The notes: generated by a model not told the origin, from the letters alone. A stretch of DNA of 64,000 nt from Hallerella sp964397425 (GCA_964397425.1 CAYNID010000002.1:1-64000); one strand, 5' to 3'. Counted from the first letter of the stretch, positions 16,225 through 25,199 are shown. Translations and numbers: made by a program.

Positions 16225-17799
16225 TCAGGGGAGAGCGATTTCAAATTTCAAGCGTTTTCCACCGCGGATAGTGTAGCGATTGGCGATTTCTGCAGGGCTA
16301 AAACGGTTTTCGTTAACAAATTCCGCCGATATTTTGTGGGCTTTTCCCTCGAAAATGCGGAATGTTCCGGAATTCGACGGCAAAAGCTTGTCGAAAACAG
16401 GAATGACTTCTGCAACCGAAGGGTTTTCCTTGGCGAAAAGATTCAGGTAAGCTTCCATGTCGACGATTCTGAAAATGCCCAGGTCGGTTGCCGGATTTTC
16501 TCCAAAACTGAATCCGTCGTCTGTTAAAAAGTGGAGCGGCTCCGTTTGGAAATTGCTGAACTCCAAGCGTTCTTGCCAACATTTGAATTCCTTGTTTTCG
16601 GGAATGGCCCAGACGGCGATATCCTTTCGTTGAAAAGCTCGAATCAGCGCTTTTGAAATGAGACTGGATGCATATCCTTTATGGCGGAAATCCGGGTCTG
16701 TGGCGAGGCCGTAAATGTAGGCGGTGCGCCCCCAATCTCCAGAAAATTCAAAAAGGTGCAGCATGGAGGCGAGTCTTTCGTTTTCGTACAAAGTCATCCG
16801 ATTGGATTCGTTTGAATACGGATAAATGAAACTGGTCAAAAAGGAATCGTCGTCGTTTGGAAAGGACTTTTGCCAAAGTGCCCAGATTTTACCTTCTTCG
16901 GAATCGGCATCGTAAGCGAAGAATTCTTCTGAAATCGTTTCGGGATGGTAAGAGAGCTTTGACTTCCGCAGTTCGGGAATGCCCATGTCTTCTTCCCGGT
17001 TGATATATCGGATGGATTCCGGGAGCGCTTCTGCCATCAGCTGGTTGATTTTCGCGTAAGCGCCTTCGTAACGGGTGTTTGCTTTTTCGACGTGAGTGCA
17101 AAAAGTGTCGCTTCTGACTTTAGAACCGTAAGAAAATGCGATGGGCTCGCCGTTGACGGAAAGTAGGATGCCGAACAGGTTCAGTTCCCTGTAATGCGCG
17201 AGGGAGGTTTCTATCATCTGGCGCTCTTCGAGAATCGTCGTTGTCGCCGATTCCTGTGAAGAAATCCAGCTGTCTAGCAATTGCCGCAACAGAGGCAGAT
17301 CGCTTTCTGGCGAAAGGATTTTCCATTGATAATTAGGATAGCGCCTGTTGAATGTGGCGATGTGGTTGCGCTTGGAGTGGAGCTTTCTTCCGGCTAACGA
17401 GGCGAGGCGTTCCCGCGTGTAAATGTAGTTGCCGAAATTTCTGTCTTTGTAAAAATGAAGAGAGCCTGTCACAGGCGAATTCCGGAGGCTTTCTGTGAAA
17501 TTTTCGGAAAGGGAAAAAAATCGCACGGGTTGACCGGATTCATTCGCCGCTTTCCGGATGTTTTCAAGGACGTTCTTGAAATTTCCGCTTCCCAGTGGTT
17601 CCAGGTACGCCCATTTTTCTGAACCGGCAATATGAAAACGGATGACGAGGAATCCTCCGGATTCCGCCCATTCGGTGCGGTAGTACGCGGACCATGCGTA
17701 TAGGTTGGCTAGCGCATAGTCGCAGCATTGTTTGTTTGCAGCTGACAGAAAACGTTGAAAAACGGGAAGGTCTTTTAAATGAATGGGTTGGAAGTTCAT
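16225..17799 (-). CDS. DUF2156 (LPG-synthase-like) domain fused to GNAT acetyltransferase
   Basis: The 524-residue cytoplasmic protein seems to be a fusion. Residues about 1-290 have DUF2156 features (NLYAWSAYYRTEW, KLHSKRNHIATFNRRYP, YINREEDMG), a GNAT-fold family related to the aminoacyl-transferase domain of lysyl-phosphatidylglycerol synthase. Residues about 300-420 form a GNAT domain with the acetyl-CoA loop DFRHKGYASSL. The last 100 residues resemble the sterol-carrier-like C-terminal domain of Eis-type acetyltransferases. The substrate is unknown. The start follows a terminator; a 79-nt gap separates it from the primase-like gene, so they may be separate transcripts. Confidence 0.75.
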   Translation of the reverse strand: MNFQPIHLKDLPVFQRFLSAANKQCCDYALANLYAWSAYYRTEWAESGGFLVIRFHIAGSEKWAYLEPLGSGNFKNVLENIRKAANESGQPVRFFSLSENFTESLRNSPVTGSLHFYKDRNFGNYIYTRERLASLAGRKLHSKRNHIATFNRRYPNYQWKILSPESDLPLLRQLLDSWISSQESATTTILEERQMIETSLAHYRELNLFGILLSVNGEPIAFSYGSKVRSDTFCTHVEKANTRYEGAYAKINQLMAEALPESIRYINREEDMGIPELRKSKLSYHPETISEEFFAYDADSEEGKIWALWQKSFPNDDDSFLTSFIYPYSNESNRMTLYENERLASMLHLFEFSGDWGRTAYIYGLATDPDFRHKGYASSLISKALIRAFQRKDIAVWAIPENKEFKCWQERLEFSNFQTEPLHFLTDDGFSFGENPATDLGIFRIVDMEAYLNLFAKENPSVAEVIPVFDKLLPSNSGTFRIFEGKAHKISAEFVNENRFSPAEIANRYTIRGGKRLKFEIALP

Positions 17800-17805
17800 G
17801 GCTTG

Positions 17806-17835
17806 TAAAAAAGGCTTTCGCGTGTTGCGAAAGCC
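17806..17835 (-). terminator. Intrinsic terminator after the Lys-rich OM protein gene
   Basis: Read on the minus strand, GGCTTTCGC-AACAC-GCGAAAGCC forms a perfect 9-bp stem followed by TTTTTTAC. It lies just after the stop at 17842 and before the DUF2156/GNAT gene. Confidence 0.9.
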
Positions 17836-17841
17836 GATGGT

Positions 17842-19386
17842 TTATTTCCGTTTCTTCTTCGAGGCTTTTTTGGATTTGCCCTTGGATTTCTTCGACTTCT
17901 TCCCATTTTTCTTGGGCTGGACTTCGGCTTTCGGTTCTTCGACTTCCTGCTCGGTGGATTCCGAAGTGACGATGCCGGAGGCGCGTTGGATTTCTTGAAG
18001 TGCATGGTTCGCTTCGCTGACAAATTTGCCATCGGGGAAGCGTTTCAGGTAAATCTGGTAATCCTTGACGCGGTTGCTTTCTTGCACCAAACGGAATATG
18101 CATTCTTCCGCTTCTTCGCGGAATTGACCTTCGGGGAAGTCGGCGAGGTAATCCAAATACGATTTGAAGGTGTTGACGGATTGCGCTTGCTTGAACACTT
18201 CGTAATCGCCGACAATTTTCAGCTTGGCTTCGATTTCTGTCCGGTGGGCGGAATTCGGATAATATTGCAGGAACATTTGCATCATTTCCGGATCGTTAGA
18301 CGCCATGACTTGCTTGAATCGGGAATCTTCCTGGGAAACTTGATATTCCTTCAGCTGGACTTTGTTGGAGTCGAGCGATGAATACAGTTTTTCTTTCGTG
18401 GCCAGGTCTTCGGGATGACAGAAGGCCAGGTAACTTTCCAAAACGTCGTTGAATTGCGCCTTCGTATACTTTTCGCTCATGTCGGGCAATTCGCCGTCTT
18501 CGAGGAAAAAGCGGTAATCGCGTTCGATGGCCATGCAGTCCCAGTCCGAAAGCGTGTCTTTGACTTCGGAATGGTTGCGGAGCTGGCTGTCGCGGTCGCG
18601 GAGGGCAAATCGCATACGGCGGTCGCGGCGGCTTTCCCGCCCAAATTCCAACGAAATTTCAAGACCGATGCGGATGGGCAATTTGGTTTCCACTTTTGAA
18701 AATTGCGTCCCTGCGTAAGCACCCGGGATAGCTGATGACAGGTCGTCCGAGTTGTGTCTGGAAACGGCTTTGACATCTTCCAGTTTGCTGAAATCCTTTT
18801 TGACGTGCAGCCCAATTTTCAAATCGCCGTCTTTGAAAATTTCTGCAATCCGGTATTCAAGTCCGCCTTTGACAAAGTAGCTGAGCGAAGATTCCATCCG
18901 GGTTTTGGTTGTCCGGACTTCCTTGTTTTCAAAGCGGTAAAAGCGCATTCCGAATCCGCCGAGAACGCGCACGTCCAAATTGCCTATCAGGTTGACGGAA
19001 AATCCGGCAAGGCCCGCGGGGTTGAACGACATAAAAGAAAGCGTGTTGCCGTCGCCATCCACATGATTGTTCAGGAAAGTGTAATTTTCCCCGGAAGAAA
19101 TTTCGCCGAATTGAAATTCACCGAATTCGGCTCCCAGCCAAATGGTAAAGGGAAGGTCGGCCTTGTAAAGGGGGGTGAAGAGCGGGCTGAAAAGGAATCC
19201 GAGCGACATGGGAACGGTCAGCACGTCTTCATCGATTTTTTCGTTCAGGTATTGACCCGAGCCTTCAAAATGGATGGGCGTGTAAGGCTCCACACCGAAA
19301 AAGGTTTGGGTGTGCCAATTGGAGCGTTCGAAGTCGGCTCCGAACGCAAAAGTCACGGCGAGAAGGGATAGCAGAATTTTACGCAT
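17842..19386 (-). CDS. Putative outer-membrane protein with barrel-like N-terminus, helical repeats and Lys-rich tail
   Basis: I do not recognise a family for this 514-residue protein. It has a signal peptide (residues 1-16, ending FAFGA) and a glycine- and aromatic-rich beta region to about residue 260 with alternating strands (SLGFLFSPLF, GLEYRIAEIF). A helical part with tetratricopeptide-like spacing follows (FLQYYPNSAHRTEIEAKLK, YLADFPEGQFREEAEE, YLKRFPDGKFVSEANH, about 35-40 residues apart). The last 25 residues are almost all Lys, Ser and Gly. The repeats look like YbgF/BamD-type TPRs. The strongly basic tail may bind LPS, peptidoglycan or nucleic acid; this is speculation. It has its own terminator. 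Confidence 0.6.
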   Translation of the reverse strand: MRKILLSLLAVTFAFGADFERSNWHTQTFFGVEPYTPIHFEGSGQYLNEKIDEDVLTVPMSLGFLFSPLFTPLYKADLPFTIWLGAEFGEFQFGEISSGENYTFLNNHVDGDGNTLSFMSFNPAGLAGFSVNLIGNLDVRVLGGFGMRFYRFENKEVRTTKTRMESSLSYFVKGGLEYRIAEIFKDGDLKIGLHVKKDFSKLEDVKAVSRHNSDDLSSAIPGAYAGTQFSKVETKLPIRIGLEISLEFGRESRRDRRMRFALRDRDSQLRNHSEVKDTLSDWDCMAIERDYRFFLEDGELPDMSEKYTKAQFNDVLESYLAFCHPEDLATKEKLYSSLDSNKVQLKEYQVSQEDSRFKQVMASNDPEMMQMFLQYYPNSAHRTEIEAKLKIVGDYEVFKQAQSVNTFKSYLDYLADFPEGQFREEAEECIFRLVQESNRVKDYQIYLKRFPDGKFVSEANHALQEIQRASGIVTSESTEQEVEEPKAEVQPKKNGKKSKKSKGKSKKASKKKRK

Positions 19387-19524
19387 TGGTTATAATTTAG
19401 CATATCTAATGAAAAATCGTTCTAGAAATAAGGCTAAAATAAGACTGGGATGCGGCTAAGGCGGACTTTGGGGAAAAATAGGTGTTCTTGCGAGAACCCT
19501 CTTGCCGGAAATCTTTGAAAAAGT

Positions 19525-19532
19525 TACGATTG
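19525..19532 (+). promoter_or_regulatory. Candidate promoter element TACGATTG before folA
   Basis: TTGCCG (19502-19507) and TACGAT (19525-19530) are 17 nt apart, and the -10 ends 6 nt before the folA ATG, so a leaderless transcript is possible. It sits in the 150-nt divergent gap with the OM protein gene. Confidence 0.35.
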
Positions 19533-19536
19533 CGCC

Positions 19537-20022
19537 ATGCTCATTTCTTCGATTGTCGCCGTTTCAGAAAACAACGTCATTGGCAGGGACGGCCATTTGC
19601 CGTGGCATTTGTCGCAGGATTTGAAACGGTTCAAGGCCATTACGTCGGGACATTGCATTTTGCTCGGGCGCAAGAATTACGAAGACATTGGACGACCGCT
19701 CCCCGGACGGACCAACTTGGTGCTTTCGCGGAATGTGAATTTTGAAGCGCCGGGCTGCATTCTTTGCAATAGCTTGGAAGATGCCTTTGAAAAGGCGGAA
19801 AAATCGTTTGAAACGGAATTGTTTGTTATTGGCGGCGCAAAGCTTTACGCTCTCGCCATGCCGTTTGTCAAAAAACTTTACCTGACACGGGTGCATGCGA
19901 ATGTCCCCGGAGACGTGTTCATGCCGCCAATCGGAGAGGGCTGGAGACGCGTATCAGAAGAATTCTGTGAAAAATCGGACAGGGACGATTACGCCTGCAC
20001 TTTCGAAGTGTGGGAACGTTGA
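19537..20022 (+). CDS. folA: Dihydrofolate reductase
   Basis: This 161-residue NADPH-dependent reductase makes tetrahydrofolate for thymidylate, purine and formyl transfer reactions. It has VIGRDGHLPWHL followed by the catalytic acid in QDLKRFK, the cofactor-binding ILLGRKNYEDIGRPLPGRTN and FVIGGAKLYALAMP. No thyA lies beside it. It is convergent with radA and the two coding regions overlap by 34 nt. There is no visible ribosome-binding site, consistent with the near-leaderless promoter proposed upstream. Confidence 0.95.
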   Translation: MLISSIVAVSENNVIGRDGHLPWHLSQDLKRFKAITSGHCILLGRKNYEDIGRPLPGRTNLVLSRNVNFEAPGCILCNSLEDAFEKAEKSFETELFVIGGAKLYALAMPFVKKLYLTRVHANVPGDVFMPPIGEGWRRVSEEFCEKSDRDDYACTFEVWER

Positions 20023-21404
20023 TATGCGCCCTGCGAGTCTTTGACAAAGTCGACGGCTTCTTCCAGTTTGCGGAACCGGAGAATGTCGATTTTCGCCGAT
20101 TTTGAAATCTTGGACGACGCGGCCAACAGGATGTGTTCAAATCCCAGACGTTCCGCTTCTTTAATGCGCAAATCCGTTTGGCTGACTGCGCGGATTTCTC
20201 CAGAAAGTCCGAGTTCGCCAATGACGATTGTCTTTGGGGGAAGGGATATTCCCAGATGATTGCAGACGATGGCGAGTGCTATCGCCAAATCGGTTCCGGT
20301 GTCCGGAATTTTCAGACCGCCGGCGATGCTTGCGAATACGTCTGAATTTCCAATGGGAATGCCGCCGAATTTATCGAGCAGTGCGAGGATGATGGTCAGA
20401 CGTTTGGGGTCGATTCCCGCGGCGACGCGCTGTGCGACAGCGTAATTGGTCTGGTTCACCAGGGCCTGTGTTTCAAAAAGCATGGCGCGCGAGCCTTCAA
20501 TGGTGCAGCTCACGACGCTGCCGGGAGCGTTCATGTTTGTCGCATCGAGGAAAATCTTGCTGGGATTGCTGACGCTTTCCAGCCCGCGGGAGGTCATTTC
20601 GAAAACGCCGATTTCATCGGTCGCTCCAAAGCGGTTTTTGATGGTGCGCAAAATTCGATATTGCCCGTTGCGGTCGCCTTCGAAATAGGCGACGGTGTCT
20701 ACCATGTGTTCTAAAATTTTGGGACCGGCGATTTGACCGTCCTTGGTCACATGCCCAATTAAAATGGTGATGCATCCTGTATTTTTGGCGAAAACCATCA
20801 GGGAAAGCGTGCATTCGCGGAGTTGGGAAACGCTTCCCGGAGTTCCGGGCAGGTCGGCGTTGTAAATTGTCTGGATGGAATCGATGACCATGATTTGCGG
20901 GCGAATCGATTCCGCTTTTTCGCGGATGCGAGAAAGGCTTGTTTCGCAAAGTAAGAGAAGGTCGCTCCCAGAAACGCCCAAACGCTCGCTGCGGAGTTTG
21001 ACCTGGACTGCGCTTTCTTCGCCGCTCACGTATAAAGCTTTGACTCCGGCGCTTGCCATGGTGGCCAAGGTTTGCAAAACGAGGGTGGATTTGCCGATTC
21101 CCGGGTCTCCGCCGACAAGAACCAGGGAACCGGGAGCGAATCCGCCGCCCAATGTCCTGTCGAATTCCGGGCTTGCGGAGCTCAGGCGTTTTGTCGGAGC
21201 AGAGTCGATTTCCGAAAGCTTTCGGGGAAGTCCAGAATCCACACCGGCTCCGGGTGCACTGTGTCCGAGGCCGCGGCGTTCGGACTTGTTTTCCACGGTG
21301 CGTTCTTCTAAAAGTCCCCAGGCTCCGCAGTGGGGGCATTTGCCGGCCCACTTGGGAGTCGCTTCACCACATTGCGTACAAACAAATTCCGTTTCTTTTT
21401 TCAT
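19989..21404 (-). CDS. radA: DNA repair protein RadA (Sms)
   Basis: This 471-residue RecA-like branch-migration helicase aids recombinational repair. It has an N-terminal C4 zinc finger (CTQC and CPHC), Walker A GGDPGIGKSTL (about residue 102), the RadA-specific KNRFG motif (IKNRFGATDEIG) and a C-terminal Lon-like domain with PDTGTDLAIALAI. The ATG at 21404 places the zinc finger at the normal distance; the frame is open for 17 more codons but adds nothing conserved. A 142-nt divergent gap separates it from the pectate lyase gene. Its 3' end is antisense to the end of folA. Confidence 0.95.
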   Translation of the reverse strand: MKKETEFVCTQCGEATPKWAGKCPHCGAWGLLEERTVENKSERRGLGHSAPGAGVDSGLPRKLSEIDSAPTKRLSSASPEFDRTLGGGFAPGSLVLVGGDPGIGKSTLVLQTLATMASAGVKALYVSGEESAVQVKLRSERLGVSGSDLLLLCETSLSRIREKAESIRPQIMVIDSIQTIYNADLPGTPGSVSQLRECTLSLMVFAKNTGCITILIGHVTKDGQIAGPKILEHMVDTVAYFEGDRNGQYRILRTIKNRFGATDEIGVFEMTSRGLESVSNPSKIFLDATNMNAPGSVVSCTIEGSRAMLFETQALVNQTNYAVAQRVAAGIDPKRLTIILALLDKFGGIPIGNSDVFASIAGGLKIPDTGTDLAIALAIVCNHLGISLPPKTIVIGELGLSGEIRAVSQTDLRIKEAERLGFEHILLAASSKISKSAKIDILRFRKLEEAVDFVKDSQGAYQRSHTSKVQA

Positions 21405-21439
21405 CGGGAAGAAATTACTTTTTTTTGAATGTGCCGGAA

Positions 21440-21478
21440 TGTCAAAAAATGACAAAATGAGCGTTGTCCCTTGACAAC
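21440..21478. promoter_or_regulatory. Two adjacent inverted repeats in the radA/pectate-lyase gap
   Basis: TGTCA-AAAAA-TGACA occupies 21440-21454 and GTTGTC-CCTT-GACAAC occupies 21463-21478. Both are perfect dyads sharing a TGTC/GACA core, and TTGACA falls inside the second. They lie in the divergent control region and may bind a regulator of the lyase, of radA or of both. Confidence 0.4.
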
Positions 21479-21519
21479 GGAAAACTTTTTGGAACAGGGG
21501 AATTGGGAAACGGAGACGT

Positions 21520-21527
21520 TATCTTTG
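21520..21527 (+). promoter_or_regulatory. TATCTTTG element before the pectate lyase
   Basis: TATCTTTG matches TAnnTTTG exactly and lies 19 nt before the ATG; AAGGAGATTTT follows as a good ribosome-binding site. Confidence 0.4.
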
Positions 21528-21546
21528 AAAGGACAAAGGAGATTTT

Positions 21547-24030
21547 ATGAAAATTCCCGGCTGGATGATTGGTTTCTTGATGGCGTCTTCTTGGGCGGCT
21601 GTGACGCCGACAGAAACGGTGACTTTACCGGAAAACGCCGCTTATGGTGGAGGCGACAAGGTGAGCTCGCCGTTGATTGCCGCAACGTATAACGCTGGGG
21701 AAGGACCCGGCATTTGGATTGTCGCCGATGGGGGGTACAGGCTTTATGTGAACGGTGAATTGTTGATGGAAGACAACCAGGCGGGGCGCGTCGGTTTTGT
21801 TCCTTATACTTTTTTGCCGGGTGAAAATGCGGTGAGTGTTGTCGGGGTCAACGGCAAGGGGGCTCCGGGCGTTTTGGTGCAAATCGATGAATTGGGAAAA
21901 ACGTATTATTCGGGAAGTGGATGGCGTTCCAAACCTTTGGTTTCAAATGCCAATTGGAAACAAAAAGGGCGCGATCTTTCGCAGTGGGGCGGTGCGACAA
22001 CGCTTTCCTACGCCAACACGGCGCTTCCCAGCGGCGGCGCGTTGAAAGGGTTTCCTTCGGGAAGTCAATCGAAATGGATTTGGACGGGCAGTGAAACGGA
22101 TGAAACCGCTGTGTTGCTTTTCACGTTTTACGTTCGGGCGGAAGGTTTTGGGGCTTCGACAACGGGCGGCGAATCGGGGGAAATTGTCATTGCGACAGAT
22201 TCTGCTAGCGTCCGCAAAGCGTTGCAGTCGAAAGGCGCGAAAACGATTCTCATTCCGGAGGGAACCTATGATTTCCGGATTTTCAAAGATGCCGTGGCCG
22301 ATGCGAAAGCCCGGGGATGGACCTGGTGCAAAGGCACCTGCGGTTCAAACGATAAAAATTCGGGAAATACTTTTTACCGGATTTCTTTTACGGAAAATTC
22401 GTGCAGCGGGCTTTCGGAAAACGTGACTCCGGTGACGGCTGCGGATGGGTTGAAATCCTGGAACAACTGGATAACGACTTCCGCGGACAAAAGCCTTATC
22501 GGAATGGGCCGCGGGGCGAATTTGCGCGGAGCGGCGATCAATCCGCGTTCTTGGGAAGATGGACATAACAATATTTACCGCAATTTGGCGCTGTATGACG
22601 TGAATCCGCATCTGGTGGAAGCGGGTGACGGCTTGAGCGTAGACGGAGCCGATGATGACCACGTCAAGAATTTTTGGGCGGATCACATTTCTTATAAATG
22701 GATCAGTGACGGCATGGATTTGGGCGGATTAGACGGTGCGACGGTCAGTTATTTGGACTATGATGGCAGCAGCGAATTCAACTGTTGGGGATATGATCCC
22801 TACATGGCGCTGATTCAAGATGCGGAACTGACTTATGCGAATGTTTATTGGCACGATACATACGGACGAGTTCCCAAGGCCGGAGGAAATTCCCGCGTGC
22901 ACATGTATAACAATTACACGTCTTACAACTACTGGACAGGTGCGGCGGCATCGGGCGATAATTCAAGCAGTTATACGCAAATCCTTTATGAAAACAGCTA
23001 TTTGGACAAGATGAATTTTCATATTGTGGATATCGGATCTTATGGGTATATGAATTTTACCGGCAACACGGTTGCGAACAGCAAGGGCTGTTATTACGTG
23101 AATGGAACGTGCTCTTCGACTCCGCCGTCCAATTCCGTGTTCACTCCGAAGTACAGTTATGAAAAAATGGATGTTTCCAAAATTCCCTCGGAACTTCCGA
23201 AATTGGTGGGTGTCGGCGGCAAATGGGGAAAAATGCCCTCGTACAATCAGGCGTTTGGAATGTCGCCGAAGGCTTCGGCGGTGACTCTTTCTGCGGAACC
23301 GGCGCAAAATGCGGTGACTCTTTCCGCTGCGGTAAAAAGCGTTAGCGGTGCGGGCATTTCCAAAGTGGAATTTTACATTGGAACGGAACTGGTCGCGACG
23401 GCGACAAAGGAACCTTATTCTGTGAAAGTTGCGGATGTTTCGGCGGGAGTTTACAGTGCGCAGGCAATCGCAACGGATGCGAACGGTTTAAAAGGCGTTT
23501 CTTCTTACACGCCTTTTGAAGTGTCGGGTGAAAAAGTCAAAACCGTGGCGACTCTCACCAAAAACGGTGCGGGCCATTCAAATCAATCGATTCTTTTGGG
23601 CGATTCCATTATTCCGTTCAGTTATGTTTGGGCGAACGCTTCGACGGTCACCGTTTCGGGACTTCCAGATGGCGTGGAATATGTTATCGATGCGTCTGAA
23701 TTCCGGGTTTCTATTTCGGGAACGCCGACGGCTGCTGGGACATTCACGTATTCCATTGAAACGGTCGGGGCGGATTCCAATGCGACAGTCGTTCGGAAAA
23801 TTGTCGTCGCTTCGGATTCTTCTGATTTGGATTCAACGGAAAGTTCGACTGCGGTGGATTCCCGCTTGTTTACTTCAAAAGAACCGGCGGCCTCGTTTGC
23901 GGTTTTCGATTTGCAAGGGCGCCTGCTTTTCAAGGGAAAATCTCTCCATTCTCACGTTTTGAAAAAACGCGCCGTTGTCGTGGAATACGGATTGCGGGGG
24001 AATCTGCTGCGGAAATATTTAGTCCGCTGA
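21547..24030 (+). CDS. Secreted PL1-family pectate lyase with Ig-like domains and sorting-type C-terminus
   Basis: The 827-residue secreted protein has a signal peptide ending SSWAA (residue about 18), an N-terminal beta domain (about 20-185) and a pectate-lyase parallel beta-helix (about 190-560). The helix includes the calcium-side DGLSVDGADDDHV and the catalytic Arg region DTYGRVPKAGGNSRVH (about 435-450). It would cleave polygalacturonan by beta-elimination. Ig-like modules follow (about 580-770), then a Ser/Asp linker and a last domain of about 45 residues (VFDLQGRLLFKG and YLVR) resembling type IX secretion C-terminal domains. The start has AAGGAG upstream. It has its own terminator and is monocistronic. 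Confidence 0.9.
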   Translation: MKIPGWMIGFLMASSWAAVTPTETVTLPENAAYGGGDKVSSPLIAATYNAGEGPGIWIVADGGYRLYVNGELLMEDNQAGRVGFVPYTFLPGENAVSVVGVNGKGAPGVLVQIDELGKTYYSGSGWRSKPLVSNANWKQKGRDLSQWGGATTLSYANTALPSGGALKGFPSGSQSKWIWTGSETDETAVLLFTFYVRAEGFGASTTGGESGEIVIATDSASVRKALQSKGAKTILIPEGTYDFRIFKDAVADAKARGWTWCKGTCGSNDKNSGNTFYRISFTENSCSGLSENVTPVTAADGLKSWNNWITTSADKSLIGMGRGANLRGAAINPRSWEDGHNNIYRNLALYDVNPHLVEAGDGLSVDGADDDHVKNFWADHISYKWISDGMDLGGLDGATVSYLDYDGSSEFNCWGYDPYMALIQDAELTYANVYWHDTYGRVPKAGGNSRVHMYNNYTSYNYWTGAAASGDNSSSYTQILYENSYLDKMNFHIVDIGSYGYMNFTGNTVANSKGCYYVNGTCSSTPPSNSVFTPKYSYEKMDVSKIPSELPKLVGVGGKWGKMPSYNQAFGMSPKASAVTLSAEPAQNAVTLSAAVKSVSGAGISKVEFYIGTELVATATKEPYSVKVADVSAGVYSAQAIATDANGLKGVSSYTPFEVSGEKVKTVATLTKNGAGHSNQSILLGDSIIPFSYVWANASTVTVSGLPDGVEYVIDASEFRVSISGTPTAAGTFTYSIETVGADSNATVVRKIVVASDSSDLDSTESSTAVDSRLFTSKEPAASFAVFDLQGRLLFKGKSLHSHVLKKRAVVVEYGLRGNLLRKYLVR

Positions 24031-24049
24031 AAACCATCCATTCGGTGCA

Positions 24050-24090
24050 GAAAAAGGCTCTTGTCGCTGTGGCGGCGGAGCCTTTTTTCT
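24050..24090 (+). terminator. Intrinsic terminator after the pectate lyase
   Basis: GAAAAAGGCTC pairs with GAGCCTTTTTTC around a 17-nt loop, ending in a T-run. It lies 20 nt after the pectate lyase stop and 20 nt before hisC. Confidence 0.85.
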
Positions 24091-24096
24091 AAATTG
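24090..24096 (+). promoter_or_regulatory. Candidate -7-like element TAAATTG before hisC
   Basis: TAAATTG begins at the last base of the preceding terminator and ends 14 nt before the hisC start; GAGG follows as ribosome-binding site. The arrangement suggests transcription restarts here. Confidence 0.3.
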
Positions 24097-24110
24097 CCAT
24101 TTGAGGTTTT

Positions 24111-25199
24111 ATGATGGAAGTTCGTCCTGAATTGAAGAGTATTTCCGATTATGTTCCCGGAAAATCCATAGAAGAAATTTGCGAACAATACGGTCTTGAA
24201 AAGGCTGTCAAGTTGGCGTCAAACGAAAATCCGTGGGGACCGTCTCCTAGGGCTATCGCGGCTTTTTTGAAAACGGCGGAATCTTTGCATCTCTATCCGC
24301 GGGGAAATGCGCCCCATTTGATTTCTGCCCTTTCCAAAAAATACTCCGTTTCCGAAGACCAGATTGTTATCGGCAACGGCTCTGACGAAATCATCGACAT
24401 GGTGGGCAAGGCTTATTTTAGGCCGGGAGACGAAGTCATCGGGATCCGCCCGACATTTTCTGTTTACAAATCCACGGCGGATCTTTACGGAGCGAAATTC
24501 GTCTCGGTCGCTGATTCCGAAGAGCGCCCGCCTCTCCGTTCTTACCTTGATGCTTTGAATGTTCATACCCGCGCCATTTTCATTTGCAATCCCAATAATC
24601 CAACGGGATTTTATTATTCGGAAGAGGAATTGCTCGAATTCCTTGGGTGCGTCCGCCAGGATGTTCTCGTGTTCATTGACGAGGCTTATGCGGAATTCGC
24701 CAACGCTCCGGACTATCCGAATTTGCTTCCGCATTTAGAACGCTTTCCGAATCTTTTTGTGAATCGGACGTTCAGCAAAGTGTATGGTCTTGCCGGGCTG
24801 CGGATTGGCTATGCGTTTTCCAGCCAGGACGTGATTCGCGCCATTTGGAAGGTCAAGCCGCCTTTTGACGTGAATTTGGCGGCGCAGGCGGCGGCGGAGG
24901 CCGCTTTGGAAGACAACGCGCATATTCAAAAGACGCTAGAATGCAACGAAGAGGGAAAACGTTATCTTTCGGATTCGTTTGCGGAAATGGAGTTCCGCGT
25001 CCTTCCGACGCAGGCGAATTTTGTTTGCGTTCACATCGGTGAAAAGTGCCGCGAATTGGTCCTGTTTTTAGAAAGCCGCGGAATGATTGTCCGCCATTTG
25101 AAAAGCTTCGGTCTTCCGGAATGGATTCGGGTGACAATTGGAAAACCGGAAGAGAACCTCTTGTTGGTCCGCTTGGTCCGCGAATGGAAAGGAGTTTAA
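24111..25199 (+). CDS. hisC: Histidinol-phosphate aminotransferase
   Basis: This 362-residue class-II-like PLP aminotransferase converts imidazole-acetol phosphate to histidinol phosphate. It has KLASNENPWGPSP at residues 34-46, NPNNPTG near 160, IDEAYAEF and the PLP lysine in RTFSKVYGLAGLRIGY (about 222-237). The start is ATGATG; either codon may be used, with GAGG 4 or 7 nt upstream. The next gene, 2 nt after the stop, is an IMPase-type phosphatase, which supports consecutive steps of histidine synthesis. No other his genes are in the window, so the pathway is scattered. Confidence 0.92.
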   Translation: MMEVRPELKSISDYVPGKSIEEICEQYGLEKAVKLASNENPWGPSPRAIAAFLKTAESLHLYPRGNAPHLISALSKKYSVSEDQIVIGNGSDEIIDMVGKAYFRPGDEVIGIRPTFSVYKSTADLYGAKFVSVADSEERPPLRSYLDALNVHTRAIFICNPNNPTGFYYSEEELLEFLGCVRQDVLVFIDEAYAEFANAPDYPNLLPHLERFPNLFVNRTFSKVYGLAGLRIGYAFSSQDVIRAIWKVKPPFDVNLAAQAAAEAALEDNAHIQKTLECNEEGKRYLSDSFAEMEFRVLPTQANFVCVHIGEKCRELVLFLESRGMIVRHLKSFGLPEWIRVTIGKPEENLLLVRLVREWKGV

